From the NCBI RefSeq assembly GCF_017876155.1, contig NZ_JAGINP010000009.1:62001-126000 (forward strand): 64,000 bases of DNA, written 5' to 3'. Position 1 is the first letter of the stretch. Each line of letters begins with the position of its first letter. Position numbers and translations under genes: made by a program. Shown in pieces: positions 7,974 through 16,448 of this stretch. The notes under the pieces are model-generated. The model did no database searches and was not told the DNA's origin. It saw only the letters and a program-made list of their open reading frames with translations. The stretch is from Azospirillum rugosum. Lineage in GTDB: Bacteria; Pseudomonadota; Alphaproteobacteria; Azospirillales; Azospirillaceae.

Positions 7974-8918
7974 TTAGTTCACCCGCGGCAGGGCGGCCTG
8001 CTCGATCCGGGGCCAGAGGTGGGCGACGGAGCGCTGGTACTCCTCGCGCAGGACGCCCAGGGACTGGAACCGGTCGGGAATCGGCAGGTTCAGGGCGTCC
8101 GCCATGTCGGCGCCGGCCTCCGCCCGCTCCCGCAGGGTGCGGTCGAGCCAGATCAGCCAGTCGCGGGTCTGGGCGATGGCCGCCTTGTCCGCGCGGACGC
8201 GGCCGTGGTTCGGCACCAGCACGGCGACGTCCAGCGCCTCCAGTTCGTCCAACTCTTTCAGCCACTTGGCGACGTCGGCGTGCGGCGTGGTCGGCGTTCG
8301 GTCGGAGAAGACGACCCCGCCCGCGAACAGCACGCGCGTCGTCTCGTCATAGACGGCGAGGTCGGCGGCGGTGTGGCCCTCCAGCGGGATCAACCGCAGC
8401 CGGTGCGAGCCGTAGACGACGGTGGAGCCGTAGACGGCCTCCGTCGGGACCACCGGCTCCGTGCCGCGCATCCAGTCGCCGACGAGGCGGTACATGTTCT
8501 CCGTCATGCCCTTGCCTTCGGCCTTGATGCCTTCGATGGTGCCGGGCAAGGCTGCGATGGGCACGTCGGCGAAGGCCTGGTTGCCCAGCCAGTAGTCGGG
8601 ATGCAGGTTCCCGATGAAGACCTTCCGGATGGGCTTGTCGGTGACCGTGCGGATCGCCGCCCGCATCTCCTCCCCGAAACGGCGGGAGGGGCCGGACTGG
8701 ATGACGATCACCCCGGCGTCCGTGACGATGAAGCCGGGGTTCAGGATGTTGCCGCCGTTGGCGCGGGTGAAATGCTCCCGCGTGCCCTCGAAGACGTAGG
8801 TGTCCGGGGCGATTTGAACCGGCTTCAGTCCGTAGGTCAGCGAGCCGGCGGCCCAGCCGGGCGCGGCGATCAGGATGAGCAGAAAGGATAAGAGCGCCCT
8901 CGTTGCCCCAATTGTCAT
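7974..8918 (-). CDS. quinoprotein-relay metallo-beta-lactamase-fold protein
   Basis: This 314-residue exported protein (signal peptide about 1-24) has the metallo-beta-lactamase fold of the SoxH-related quinoprotein relay hydrolases. The usual HxHxDH zinc motif is reduced to N104-L-H106-P-D108-Y, while the later GHT and the NHGR near the end are kept. Metal binding may therefore be altered. The start (8918) overlaps the stop of the SoxYZ-like gene by four bases (ATGA), so the two are co-translated. Family members are found with PQQ dehydrogenases and SoxYZ-like carriers; the reaction is not known. Confidence 0.8.
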   Translation of the reverse strand: MTIGATRALLSFLLILIAAPGWAAGSLTYGLKPVQIAPDTYVFEGTREHFTRANGGNILNPGFIVTDAGVIVIQSGPSRRFGEEMRAAIRTVTDKPIRKVFIGNLHPDYWLGNQAFADVPIAALPGTIEGIKAEGKGMTENMYRLVGDWMRGTEPVVPTEAVYGSTVVYGSHRLRLIPLEGHTAADLAVYDETTRVLFAGGVVFSDRTPTTPHADVAKWLKELDELEALDVAVLVPNHGRVRADKAAIAQTRDWLIWLDRTLRERAEAGADMADALNLPIPDRFQSLGVLREEYQRSVAHLWPRIEQAALPRVN

Positions 8919-9715
8919 GGCAGGGACCCTTGCGTCCAGGGGAGCGGGATGGCGGCCTCGATCTCGCCGCCCTGGGTGTCGCGGCCGACCAGCTTCAGCG
9001 CGCGGGACGCGGCACCGGGCGTCACGTCGAGCGTGAAGACGGGGTTCTCGCTGACCGGCTCCAGCACGTCGATCCGGGCCAGCTCCGCGCCGTCCGAATC
9101 GCGCAGGCTGAGCTTTTCGATGAAATAGGCCGGGATGCCGGCGATCAGCCCATTGTCCATGGGGTGGCGCACGCGGAAGCGGACGCGGGCGGTCTTGTCG
9201 TCTCCTGACGGAGGCCAGGCGCGGGCCTGCACCTCGCCCACATGGTCGGCCCAGTCCTTGGCGGCGTAGGTGACGGGCGGCGCCGTGCAGCCGCCGCCGG
9301 CCGCGTCCACCACACGGCCCCCGATGTGCCAGACGCCGTCCGGCGTGCGCGCGGCGGCGCGGACCGGGGTCGCCTGCTGCACCCGGATGCGCGTGCCGAC
9401 GACCGGCTTCGCGGCCACGGGGTGGTAGCGCAGCACGACGGGAAAGGGGTTGAGGTCGGAGATCAGCACCATCTCCTCCACCCGGCCAAGGGCGGAGGCG
9501 TCGGCCAGCACCGGCACGGCGGTCGCATCCTCCGCGTTGGCCGGGGCGGTGACGATGACGCGGTCGTCGAAGGTGATGGGGGCACTGCCGAACAGCTCCG
9601 GGCGGAGCGCGTCCCACATGACGGAGGCCAGGGGGTCGGGGGGATCCGTCGCGGCGGCAAGGGCTGGGGCGGATAGAGCCGCGATGATGCTTGCGGCGAT
9701 GAGAAGCCTCGGCAT
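8915..9715 (-). CDS. quinoprotein dehydrogenase-associated SoxYZ-like carrier protein
   Basis: This is a 266-residue exported protein (signal peptide about 1-21). Its first half resembles SoxY and ends in AGGGCTAPP; Cys143 corresponds to the substrate-carrying cysteine of the SoxY GGCGG tail. The second half resembles SoxZ (FRVRHPMDNGL). In sulfur oxidation SoxYZ carries sulfur intermediates on this cysteine. The fused form accompanies PQQ dehydrogenases, where its cargo is unknown. It overlaps the metallo-hydrolase gene by four bases, which suggests the two proteins act on the same thiol-bound intermediate. Confidence 0.85.
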   Translation of the reverse strand: MPRLLIAASIIAALSAPALAAATDPPDPLASVMWDALRPELFGSAPITFDDRVIVTAPANAEDATAVPVLADASALGRVEEMVLISDLNPFPVVLRYHPVAAKPVVGTRIRVQQATPVRAAARTPDGVWHIGGRVVDAAGGGCTAPPVTYAAKDWADHVGEVQARAWPPSGDDKTARVRFRVRHPMDNGLIAGIPAYFIEKLSLRDSDGAELARIDVLEPVSENPVFTLDVTPGAASRALKLVGRDTQGGEIEAAIPLPWTQGSLP

Positions 9716-9746
9716 TCCTGGTTTTCCTCCCCTCTTTTTACTTTTT

Positions 9747-9834
9747 GCCCCCTCCCCAACCCTCCCCCGCTTCGCGGGAGAGGGGGCTTAGATCCCCTCC
9801 ACCGCCGACGGCGGGGGAGGGCTAGGGAGGGGGC
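9747..9834. repeat. GCCCCC-type palindromic repeat
   Basis: An inverted repeat of CCCTCCCCC/GGGGGAGGG arms with GCTTCGCGGGAG in the first hairpin, bounded by GCCCCCTCCC and GGGAGGGGGC. It is one of about nine related elements in the window and separates two accessory gene pairs. Confidence 0.8.
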
Positions 9835-9843
9835 ATCCGCGCC

Positions 9844-10701
9844 CTACTCCGTCGGAATGGCGTTGTGCGTCACCCCGTATTTCCCGAACACGCCCGCCAC
9901 CGTGCCGTCCTCCAGCAGGGCGGCGACGATGTCGCCCACGGCGTAGGCGAGGTCGCGGGAGTTGTCCTTCACCGCCAGGCCGATGTCCCAGCTGGACGTC
10001 ATCATGCCGGGGAAGGTCACGGGCGTGACGGGAAAGTTCTTCACCCGCTCGCCCAGTGCGGCCTCGACCTGGCTCTGCGTCGCGACCACCGCGGCGACCT
10101 CGCCCTTTTCCAGGGCGGCGACGGCGAGCGGGATGGTCATGTAGTGCACCACCCGGTCGCGCAGGCGGCCGCCGAAGGCGCCGAGCAGGAAGAAGTCGGG
10201 GATGCTGTCGATCTCCACCCCCACCGGCTCGTCCGGCAGGGCGGCCAGCATCGGCTGGGTCATGCGCATGGGGTTGCGGGCCAGCGCGAAATGCTCCCGC
10301 TGGTAGGGGGCGAACAGCACGGCCTCCGGGTTGCGCAGGCCGAACTCCTTCTCGTAGGGGACATGCATCATGATGTCCGCCACGCCGCCGCCGAGGTAAT
10401 GGCCCTTCCACACGGCGTTGCGCAGGTCGTCGGCGACCGTCTCGCCGGCCGTCAGCTCCATATACTCGATCCCGACGCCGAGCCGCTCGGCGATGGTGCG
10501 GGCAAGGTCCACGTCCACCCCCACCAGCGTGCCGTCGCGGTGGAAGGAGAACGGCGGGTTGTCGCGATAGACCGCGACCCGCAGGCGTCCGGCCGCCGTG
10601 ACGTCGTCCAACGGACGCGCGCCGGCGCGCCGGGGGATCGCCCCGGCGGCCAGCGCTGCTGCGGAAAAGCTGAGAAGTTGGCGTCGCGTGAGGTCCGTCA
10701 T
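9844..10701 (-). CDS. quinoprotein dehydrogenase-associated periplasmic substrate-binding protein
   Basis: This 285-residue binding protein of the amino-acid-type (family 3) fold has a twin-arginine-like signal (TRRQLLSFSAAALAAG) in residues 1-28. The mature part contains the typical RVAVYRDNPPFSF and VDVDLARTIAERLG segments. It matches the group described as quinoprotein dehydrogenase-associated putative ABC substrate-binding protein (XoxJ-like). Homologous XoxJ proteins are proposed to help mature or activate the dehydrogenase rather than to feed a transporter. Its start overlaps the stop of the cytochrome gene (ATGA), so it is co-translated with it. Confidence 0.85.
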   Translation of the reverse strand: MTDLTRRQLLSFSAAALAAGAIPRRAGARPLDDVTAAGRLRVAVYRDNPPFSFHRDGTLVGVDVDLARTIAERLGVGIEYMELTAGETVADDLRNAVWKGHYLGGGVADIMMHVPYEKEFGLRNPEAVLFAPYQREHFALARNPMRMTQPMLAALPDEPVGVEIDSIPDFFLLGAFGGRLRDRVVHYMTIPLAVAALEKGEVAAVVATQSQVEAALGERVKNFPVTPVTFPGMMTSSWDIGLAVKDNSRDLAYAVGDIVAALLEDGTVAGVFGKYGVTHNAIPTE

Positions 10702-11129
10702 TCCTGATGCACCGTCTCCAGCCAGGACCGGATCGCCCACAGGGCTTCCTGCCCCAGGGCCTCGCCGAACTTCGGCATGTAGGTCACGCCGTTGCGGATC
10801 GAGCCGTTGGTCACCCGCTCCTTGAACCACTCGTCGCCGACGTCGCCGGGCTCCAGGTAGCGCAGGTCCGGGGCGATGCCGCCGGAGACGGCGCCCAGCC
10901 CATGGCAGCGCGCGCAGTTCTGGTTGAAGGCGGAGGCGCCGATCTCGATGGCGCGGGGGTTGCCGCGGTAGGGATTGGCGTCGCGCCACGCTTCGCCCAG
11001 CTTGTCCAGGCCGGTGGTGTCGACCGCCTGGGGCGTCACGTCGCCATGGGCGAAGGCCACGGCCGAGGCGGCCGCGATACCGCCGAACAGGAGACCAGCG
11101 GCCGTGAGCCGGAGAAGCCGAACGTTCAT
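10698..11129 (-). CDS. pedF: cytochrome c-550, PedF type
   Basis: This 143-residue periplasmic cytochrome has a signal peptide (about 1-27), one heme site CARCH at residues 72-76 and a likely axial ligand Met118 in YMPKF. It matches the PedF cytochrome c-550 family, the electron acceptor encoded with PQQ ethanol dehydrogenases. The internal ATG at 11129 is chosen because it opens the signal peptide. It is co-translated with the binding protein downstream and is divergent from the ABC operon at 11360. Two ATTGGAC motifs lie in the shared promoter region. Confidence 0.85.
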   Translation of the reverse strand: MNVRLLRLTAAGLLFGGIAAASAVAFAHGDVTPQAVDTTGLDKLGEAWRDANPYRGNPRAIEIGASAFNQNCARCHGLGAVSGGIAPDLRYLEPGDVGDEWFKERVTNGSIRNGVTYMPKFGEALGQEALWAIRSWLETVHQE

Positions 11130-11206
11130 GGTGGGCGTCCTCTTTCCAAACCTTGCGGGTGTTTTTTCGATGCCCCGGAGCATACCGGCGGTGCGCCCAC
11201 CCAATA

Positions 11207-11218
11207 ATTGGACTTTGG
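11207..11218 (+). promoter_or_regulatory. ATTGGAC motif, copy 3
   Basis: ATTGGACTTTGG, 78 bases upstream of the PedF-type cytochrome start and within the divergent promoter region. It matches copy 1 over ATTGGACTTT. Confidence 0.45.
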
Positions 11219-11277
11219 TAGCAACCATGCGCCGCACGCCCGTCCGGCGTCCCATTTCCTCCGCTTCAGCGCCCGCC

Positions 11278-11289
11278 ATTGGACGAAAG
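11278..11289 (+). promoter_or_regulatory. ATTGGAC motif, copy 4
   Basis: ATTGGACGAAAG, 71 bases downstream of copy 3 and 71 bases before the ATG of the binding-protein gene at 11360. It is identical to copy 2 in front of the alcohol dehydrogenase. Confidence 0.45.
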
Positions 11290-11359
11290 TTGCATTACCG
11301 GCGGCAGCCCGCCGGGGCTACCCTGTGATCCCGAAACACAGGCGAGTGCCAAGCCCGCG

Positions 11360-12535
11360 ATGCGTTTCATTCCGTTGGTCTCCTCCCTACTGGCCGGGTG
11401 GCTTCTCGCCACGCCGGCCGCTTTTTCCCAAGAGCCTGCGACCGTCCGCATCGCCTACCTGACCCAGGCGATGGAACGCCCGCCCGCCCTGTCCAACCTG
11501 GACAGCCCGCCCGACGACGAGGGCATCGCCGGCGCCCGGCAGGCGATCTCCGACAACGACACCACCGGCCGCTTCCTCCGCCAAAAGTTCGAGCTGGAGA
11601 CGGTGACCGTCCCGGAGGACGGCGACCCCGCGCAGGCGCTGCGCGACCTGGCCGCTAAGGGGCAGCGCATCGTCGTGCTTGATCTTCCGGGAGAGACGCC
11701 GGGCACGCTCGCCCGGCTGCCGGAGGCGGCGAACCTGCTGCTGTTCGACGCGGGCTCCAGCGACGACAGCCTGCGCAACGCGCTGTGCGCGCCCAACCTG
11801 CTGCACACCATGCCGAGCCGCGCCATGCTGGCCGACGCGCTGGCCCAGTATCTGGCGGTGAAGCGCTGGACCAAGTGGCTGCTGGTGGTCGGCACCCGGC
11901 CGGAGGACAAGCTCTACGCCGCCGCCATCAAGCGCGCCGCCAAGCGCTTCGGCGCCGAGGTGGTGGAGGAGAAGGCGTGGAGCGAGGACCACGACGCCCG
12001 CCGCACCGCGCAGGCCGAAATCCCGGTCTTCACCCAGGGCAAGCGCTACGACGTGCTGGTCGTGGCGGACGAGATCGGCGACTTCGGCGACTACGTCATG
12101 TACCGCACCTGGGACCCGCGGCCGGTGGCCGGCACCCAGGGCCTCGTCCCCACCAACTGGCACCGCGCGCATGAGAGCTGGGGGGCAGCACAGCTGCAAT
12201 CCCGCTTCCGAACCGCCTTCGGGCGGACCATGCTGCCGCGCGACCACGCGGTCTGGGCCGCAGTCCGCGCGGTGGGCGAGGCGGCGACGCGCACCCGCAG
12301 CACCGACCCGGCGTCGCTGATGGCCTACATCAAGGGGCCGGACTTCACGCTGGCCGGCTTCAAGGGCGTGCCGCTGTCCTTCCGCCCCTGGGACGGGCAG
12401 CTGCGCCAGCCCATCCTGCTGGCGGCCGACCGGTCGCTCGTCTCCGTCTCGCCGCAGGAGGGATTCCTGCACCCCAAGACCGAACTCGACACGCTGGGCC
12501 ACGACCAGCCCGAAACCGGCTGCCGCCCGCGCTGA
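11360..12535 (+). CDS. ABC transporter substrate-binding protein of the PQQ alcohol dehydrogenase system
   Basis: This is a 391-residue exported protein with a signal peptide (about residues 1-24) and a periplasmic-binding-protein type I fold. The segment VRIAYLTQAMERPPALSNLD is typical of the PQQ_ABC_bind family. It is always encoded with the beta-propeller, ATPase and permease genes that follow, and this four-gene unit accompanies PQQ dehydrogenases in many proteobacteria. The ligand is unknown. The ATG at 11360 starts the signal peptide; an open frame upstream lacks coding character. Confidence 0.85.
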   Translation: MRFIPLVSSLLAGWLLATPAAFSQEPATVRIAYLTQAMERPPALSNLDSPPDDEGIAGARQAISDNDTTGRFLRQKFELETVTVPEDGDPAQALRDLAAKGQRIVVLDLPGETPGTLARLPEAANLLLFDAGSSDDSLRNALCAPNLLHTMPSRAMLADALAQYLAVKRWTKWLLVVGTRPEDKLYAAAIKRAAKRFGAEVVEEKAWSEDHDARRTAQAEIPVFTQGKRYDVLVVADEIGDFGDYVMYRTWDPRPVAGTQGLVPTNWHRAHESWGAAQLQSRFRTAFGRTMLPRDHAVWAAVRAVGEAATRTRSTDPASLMAYIKGPDFTLAGFKGVPLSFRPWDGQLRQPILLAADRSLVSVSPQEGFLHPKTELDTLGHDQPETGCRPR

Positions 12536-12552
12536 AAGGACGCCCGACCGCC

Positions 12553-13536
12553 ATGACGATCCGCCGTACCCTGCTGCCCTCCGTGATTCTTGGGGCCTCC
12601 CTGCTTGCCGGCTGTGCGCTTCCCGCCCTGGCCGACACCGTCTATGTGTCGAACGAGAAGGACAACACCCTGTCCATCATCGACAGCGCGACGCTGGAGG
12701 TGACGGACACGGTTAAGGTCGGCCGCCGCCCGCGCGGCATCACGCTGAGCGCCGACGGATCGCAGCTCTACATCTGCGCCAGCGACGACGACGCGGTGCA
12801 GGTGATGGACCTGAAGACCAGGCAGATCATCCACAACCTGCCCTCGGGCAAGGATCCGGAGCAGTTCGCCCTGTCGCCGGACGGCAAGCTGCTGTTCATC
12901 GCCAACGAGGACAACAACGTCGTCACGGTCGTGGACGTCGTCGCGCGCAAGGTCGCCTTCCAGGTGGACGTCGGCGTGGAGCCGGAGGGCATGGCCGTCA
13001 GCCCCGACGGCAAGTGGGCGGTCAACACGTCGGAAACCACGAACATGGTCCATTGGATCGACGTGGAAAAGCAGGCGGTGGTGGACAACACGCTGGTGGA
13101 CGCCCGCCCGCGCTACAGCCGCTTCACCAAGGACGGCCGCCAGCTGTGGGTGACGTCGGAGGTCGGCGGCACGCTGGCGATCATCGACACGGCCAGCCGG
13201 CAGGTGCAGAAGACCATCCGCTTCAAGATCAAGGGCGTCGCCCAGGACCGCATCCAGCCCGTGGGCATCCGCCTGACCGCCGACGGCCGCTACGCCTTCG
13301 TGGCGCTCGGCCCCGCCAACCACGTCGCGGTGGTGGACGCGAAGACCTTCGAGGTGAAGGATTATCTGCTGGTCGGCCGTCGCGTCTGGCAGATGGCCCT
13401 GTCGCCGGACGAAAAGCGCCTCTACGCCACCAACGGCGTGTCCGGCGACGTGTCGGTGATCGACGTGGAGGCGTTGAAGGTGCTGAAGTCCGTGAAGGTC
13501 GGGCGCTATCCCTGGGGCGTGGCGGTGAAGGGGTGA
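12553..13536 (+). CDS. PQQ-dependent catabolism-associated beta-propeller (YVTN) protein
   Basis: This 327-residue periplasmic protein is built of repeated YVTN-type blades, about seven, each with a core like DTVYVSNEKDNTLSIID or RLYATNGVSGDVSVID. A signal sequence covers residues 1-28. LLAGC within it looks like a lipobox, but ALA at 26-28 could serve signal peptidase I instead, so lipidation is open. It lies 17 bases after the binding-protein gene in the same operon. Its role is unproven; it may scaffold the quinoprotein or its transporter. Confidence 0.85.
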   Translation: MTIRRTLLPSVILGASLLAGCALPALADTVYVSNEKDNTLSIIDSATLEVTDTVKVGRRPRGITLSADGSQLYICASDDDAVQVMDLKTRQIIHNLPSGKDPEQFALSPDGKLLFIANEDNNVVTVVDVVARKVAFQVDVGVEPEGMAVSPDGKWAVNTSETTNMVHWIDVEKQAVVDNTLVDARPRYSRFTKDGRQLWVTSEVGGTLAIIDTASRQVQKTIRFKIKGVAQDRIQPVGIRLTADGRYAFVALGPANHVAVVDAKTFEVKDYLLVGRRVWQMALSPDEKRLYATNGVSGDVSVIDVEALKVLKSVKVGRYPWGVAVKG

Positions 13537-13565
13537 TGGGGATGACAATTCTTGCCCGCGCTCTT

Positions 13566-13679
13566 TCCCCCTCTCCCCTCTGGGGAGAGGGTCGGGGTGA
13601 GGGGGTCCCGCCATCTTGCGGCGTCCGGCAGAAGCGCAACCCCCTCACCCTAACCCTCTCCCCGGAGGGGAGAGGGGAT
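13566..13679. repeat. CCCTCTCCCC palindromic repeat within the ABC operon
   Basis: Two hairpins (CTCTCCCCTCTGGGGAGAG and CTCTCCCCGGAGGGGAGAG) flank a short centre and are linked by GGGTGAGGGGG/CCCCCTCACCC arms. It lies between the beta-propeller and ATPase genes and could affect the relative expression of the operon halves. Confidence 0.8.
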
Positions 13680-13711
13680 TATAGGGGGGAGAGGGTTGGG
13701 GGGCGCCTCCC

Positions 13712-14452
13712 ATGACCGCCCCCGCGCTCTCCGTCGAAAGTCTCAGCTACGGCTACGGGCGCGGGGCGTTCGCGTTGCAGGACGTGTCGCTGGCGGTGGA
13801 GGCCGGGTCCTTCACCGCGCTGCTCGGCCCCAACGGCGCCGGCAAAACGACTCTGTTCGCCCTGATCACCCGCCTGTTCGAATCGACGAGCGGCACCATC
13901 CGCATCGGCGGCGTTGACCTCAGGGCGGAGCCGACGCGGGCGCTCGCCCGCATGGGGGTGGTGTTCCAGCAGCCGACGCTCGACCTCGACCTGACGGTGC
14001 GGCAGAACCTGCTGTATTTCGCCGCCTTGCACGGCCTGCCCCGCCGCACCGCCCAGGCGCGCGCGCTGGAGGCGCTGGAGCGGATGGGCATGGCGGAGCG
14101 CATCGACGAGACGGTGCGCCGGCTGAACGGCGGCCACCGCCGGCGGGTGGAGCTGGCGCGCGCCCTGCTGCACGAGCCCGCCCTGCTGGTGCTGGACGAG
14201 CCGACCGTCGGGCTGGACGTGCCCGCCCGCCGGGCCATCGTGGAGCATGTCCACGACCTCTGCCGGGAGCGCGGGATCGCCGTGCTCTGGGCCACCCACC
14301 TGATCGACGAGATCGGGCCCGACGACCGCGTGGTGGTCATCCACCGCGGCCGGATCCGCGCGGCCGGGCCGGTCGGGGACGTCAACCGCGACGCCGGGGC
14401 GGAGACGCTGACCGACAGCTTCAACCGCCTGATCGCGAAGGAGGCGGCATGA
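13712..14452 (+). CDS. ABC transporter ATP-binding protein of the PQQ alcohol dehydrogenase system
   Basis: This 246-residue ABC-2-type ATPase has Walker A GPNGAGKTT (residues 39-47), Q-loop VVFQQPTLDLDL, a signature reading LNGGH in place of LSGGQ, Walker B LLVLDEPT and switch His in WATHLIDE. It matches the PQQ_ABC_ATP family. It would drive the permease encoded next, whose start overlaps its stop (ATGA). Export-type ATPases of this group resemble drug or lipid exporters, so the system may export rather than import. Confidence 0.88.
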   Translation: MTAPALSVESLSYGYGRGAFALQDVSLAVEAGSFTALLGPNGAGKTTLFALITRLFESTSGTIRIGGVDLRAEPTRALARMGVVFQQPTLDLDLTVRQNLLYFAALHGLPRRTAQARALEALERMGMAERIDETVRRLNGGHRRRVELARALLHEPALLVLDEPTVGLDVPARRAIVEHVHDLCRERGIAVLWATHLIDEIGPDDRVVVIHRGRIRAAGPVGDVNRDAGAETLTDSFNRLIAKEAA

Positions 14453-15264
14453 CCATGACCGCCGCGCACTACGCCCGCGCGCTGGGCGGCATCGTCGGGC
14501 GGGAGGTGCTGCGCTTCGTGCACCAGCGGGAGCGCTTCCTGTCGGCGCTGGTCCGGCCGCTCCTGTGGCTGTTCGTCTTCGCGGCGGGCTTCCGCGCGGC
14601 GCTGGGCATCGCCATCACGCCGCCCTACGAGACCTACATCACCTACGAGGTCTACATCGCCCCCGGCCTCGTCGGCATGATCCAGCTGTTCAACGGGATG
14701 CAAAGCTCGCTGTCCATGGTCTACGACCGGGAGATGGGCAGCATGCGCATGCTGCTGGTCAGCCCCCTGCCCCGCTGGTTCCTGCTGACGGCGAAGCTGC
14801 TGGCCGGGACGGCGGTGTCGATCCTCCAGGTCTACGCCTTCCTGGCCATCGCGTGGGTCTACGGCGTGCAGGCGCCGCCGCTGGGGTATGTGACGGTGCT
14901 GCCGGCGCTGGTGGTCAGCGGGCTGATGCTGGGGGCGCTGGGGATGCTGCTGTCCTCGGCCATCCGCCAGCTGGAGAATTTCGCGGGCGTGATGAACTTC
15001 GTCATCTTCCCGACCTTCTTCCTGTCCACCGCCCTCTATCCCCTGTGGAAGATGCAGGAGGCGGGGGAGCTGCTCTACGCCATCTGCGCGGTGAACCCCT
15101 TCAGCCAGGCGGTCGAGCTGATCCGCCACGCGCTCTACATGAAGCTGAACGCGCCAGCGCTGGGCTGGACCGTGCTGGCGCTGGTGGTGTTCCTGGGTGG
15201 GGCGATCTACGGCTACAACCCGGCACGCGGCTTCCTGGCGCGGCGCGGCGCCGGGGCAGAATAA
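14449..15264 (+). CDS. ABC-2 type permease of the PQQ alcohol dehydrogenase system (PedC-like)
   Basis: This 271-residue permease has about six membrane helices. The conserved segment DREMGSMRMLLVSPLPRWFL is typical of ABC-2 transporters, and the family is known as phenyl_ABC_PedC after the phenylethanol cluster of Pseudomonas putida. It is co-translated with the ATPase by a four-base overlap. It converges with the TAXI gene; AATAAC...GTTATT arms (15260-15281) cover both stop codons. Substrate unknown. Confidence 0.87.
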   Translation: MTMTAAHYARALGGIVGREVLRFVHQRERFLSALVRPLLWLFVFAAGFRAALGIAITPPYETYITYEVYIAPGLVGMIQLFNGMQSSLSMVYDREMGSMRMLLVSPLPRWFLLTAKLLAGTAVSILQVYAFLAIAWVYGVQAPPLGYVTVLPALVVSGLMLGALGMLLSSAIRQLENFAGVMNFVIFPTFFLSTALYPLWKMQEAGELLYAICAVNPFSQAVELIRHALYMKLNAPALGWTVLALVVFLGGAIYGYNPARGFLARRGAGAE

Positions 15265-15276
15265 CAGCCGTCGCCG

Positions 15277-16374
15277 TTATTGCGATTGCCCGCCGGGGTT
15301 CGGTTCGTTGGCGGCGTTGCCGACCAGCCCGATCTCACGGTAGTAGCGCTCCGCCCCGGGGTGCAGCGGGACGGACACGTTGGCGACCGCCTTCATAGGG
15401 TCGAAGCTGCGGCCCTTCGGGTGTCCCTCGATCAGCAGGCGGCGGGTGTTCTCGTGCCACAGCGCCTTGGTGACGCCGTGGATCAGGTCGGCGTTGAGGT
15501 CGGCGCGGACCAGCATCTCCGCCCCCACGGACAGGGTCGGCGTCTCCGCCACGCCGGGATAGGCGTCGGCCGGGATGGTCTGCTCGATGTAGAAGCGCTG
15601 TCGGGCGCGCAGCTCGTCCGCCATGCCGCCGTCCAGCGGGATCAGGCGGATCGGCAGCCGGTTCGCCACGTCGGTGATCGCGGCCACGGGCACGCCGCCG
15701 ACCATGAAGAAGGCGTCCAGCTCCCCCTTGGCCAGCCGGTCGGCCGCCGTGCCGGGCTTCAGGTAGGCGGCCTTCAGCTCGCCCTCCTTCAGGCCGAAGG
15801 CGTCAAGCACCACGCGCGCCACCACCAGGATGCCGGAGCCCTCTTCCCCCAGCGACACGGCCTTGCCCTTCAGGTCGTCGACCGTCCGCAGGTCGCCGTC
15901 GGCCCGCACGACGAGCTGGATGGCCTCCGCGTAGAGCATGCCGATGGTGCGCAGCCCCTCGAAGGGCGCCTTGCCCTTGAAGGTGGCGGTGCCGGTGTAG
16001 GCGCCGTAGGCGACGTCGGCCTGGGCCAGCCCGGCCTCTAGCGCGCCCGAGCGCAGAAGCTCGATGTTCTCCACGGAGCCGAGCGTCGCCTGCGCCACCG
16101 CGATCAGCCCCGGCACGCCGCAGCTGCCGCCGCGGTCGCAGGGGCGGGAGCCCGGCGGGTTGGAGATGGCGTTGGCGATCAGCCCGCCGATCGGGAAATA
16201 GGTGCCCGACGTCGTCCCCGTGCCGATCCGGAAATAGCGGATGTCCTGCGCCGCAAGGCCCCGCGGCAACCCACCCAATAAGGCCGCACCGGCGATCCCG
16301 GCCAGCAGGGAACGGCGGCCGATTTCGAGAGGGCCTTTCGGGGAAAGGCGGGTGTTGGCTCCTGCGCGCGGCAC
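15277..16374 (-). CDS. TAXI-family TRAP transporter solute-binding protein
   Basis: This 365-residue exported protein has a twin-arginine-like signal (EIGRRSLLAGIAGAALLGG) ending near residue 42. The TAXI fold follows, with FRIGTGTTSGTYFPIGGLIA at the start of the mature part and LAQADVAYGAYTGT further on. TAXI proteins bind glutamate or other carboxylates for TRAP transporters. No TRAP membrane subunit is nearby, so this is an orphan receptor. The start is uncertain: GTG at 16374 follows AGGAAAGG at a suitable distance, whereas the longest frame opens with TTG at 16437. Confidence 0.85.
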   Translation of the reverse strand: MPRAGANTRLSPKGPLEIGRRSLLAGIAGAALLGGLPRGLAAQDIRYFRIGTGTTSGTYFPIGGLIANAISNPPGSRPCDRGGSCGVPGLIAVAQATLGSVENIELLRSGALEAGLAQADVAYGAYTGTATFKGKAPFEGLRTIGMLYAEAIQLVVRADGDLRTVDDLKGKAVSLGEEGSGILVVARVVLDAFGLKEGELKAAYLKPGTAADRLAKGELDAFFMVGGVPVAAITDVANRLPIRLIPLDGGMADELRARQRFYIEQTIPADAYPGVAETPTLSVGAEMLVRADLNADLIHGVTKALWHENTRRLLIEGHPKGRSFDPMKAVANVSVPLHPGAERYYREIGLVGNAANEPNPGGQSQ

Positions 16375-16448
16375 CGGGGTCCACCTTTCCTGATCTGGAA
16401 CCACCCTAGATGAATACCCGCACCCGACCCTTTTCAAGGCGCAAGCCG

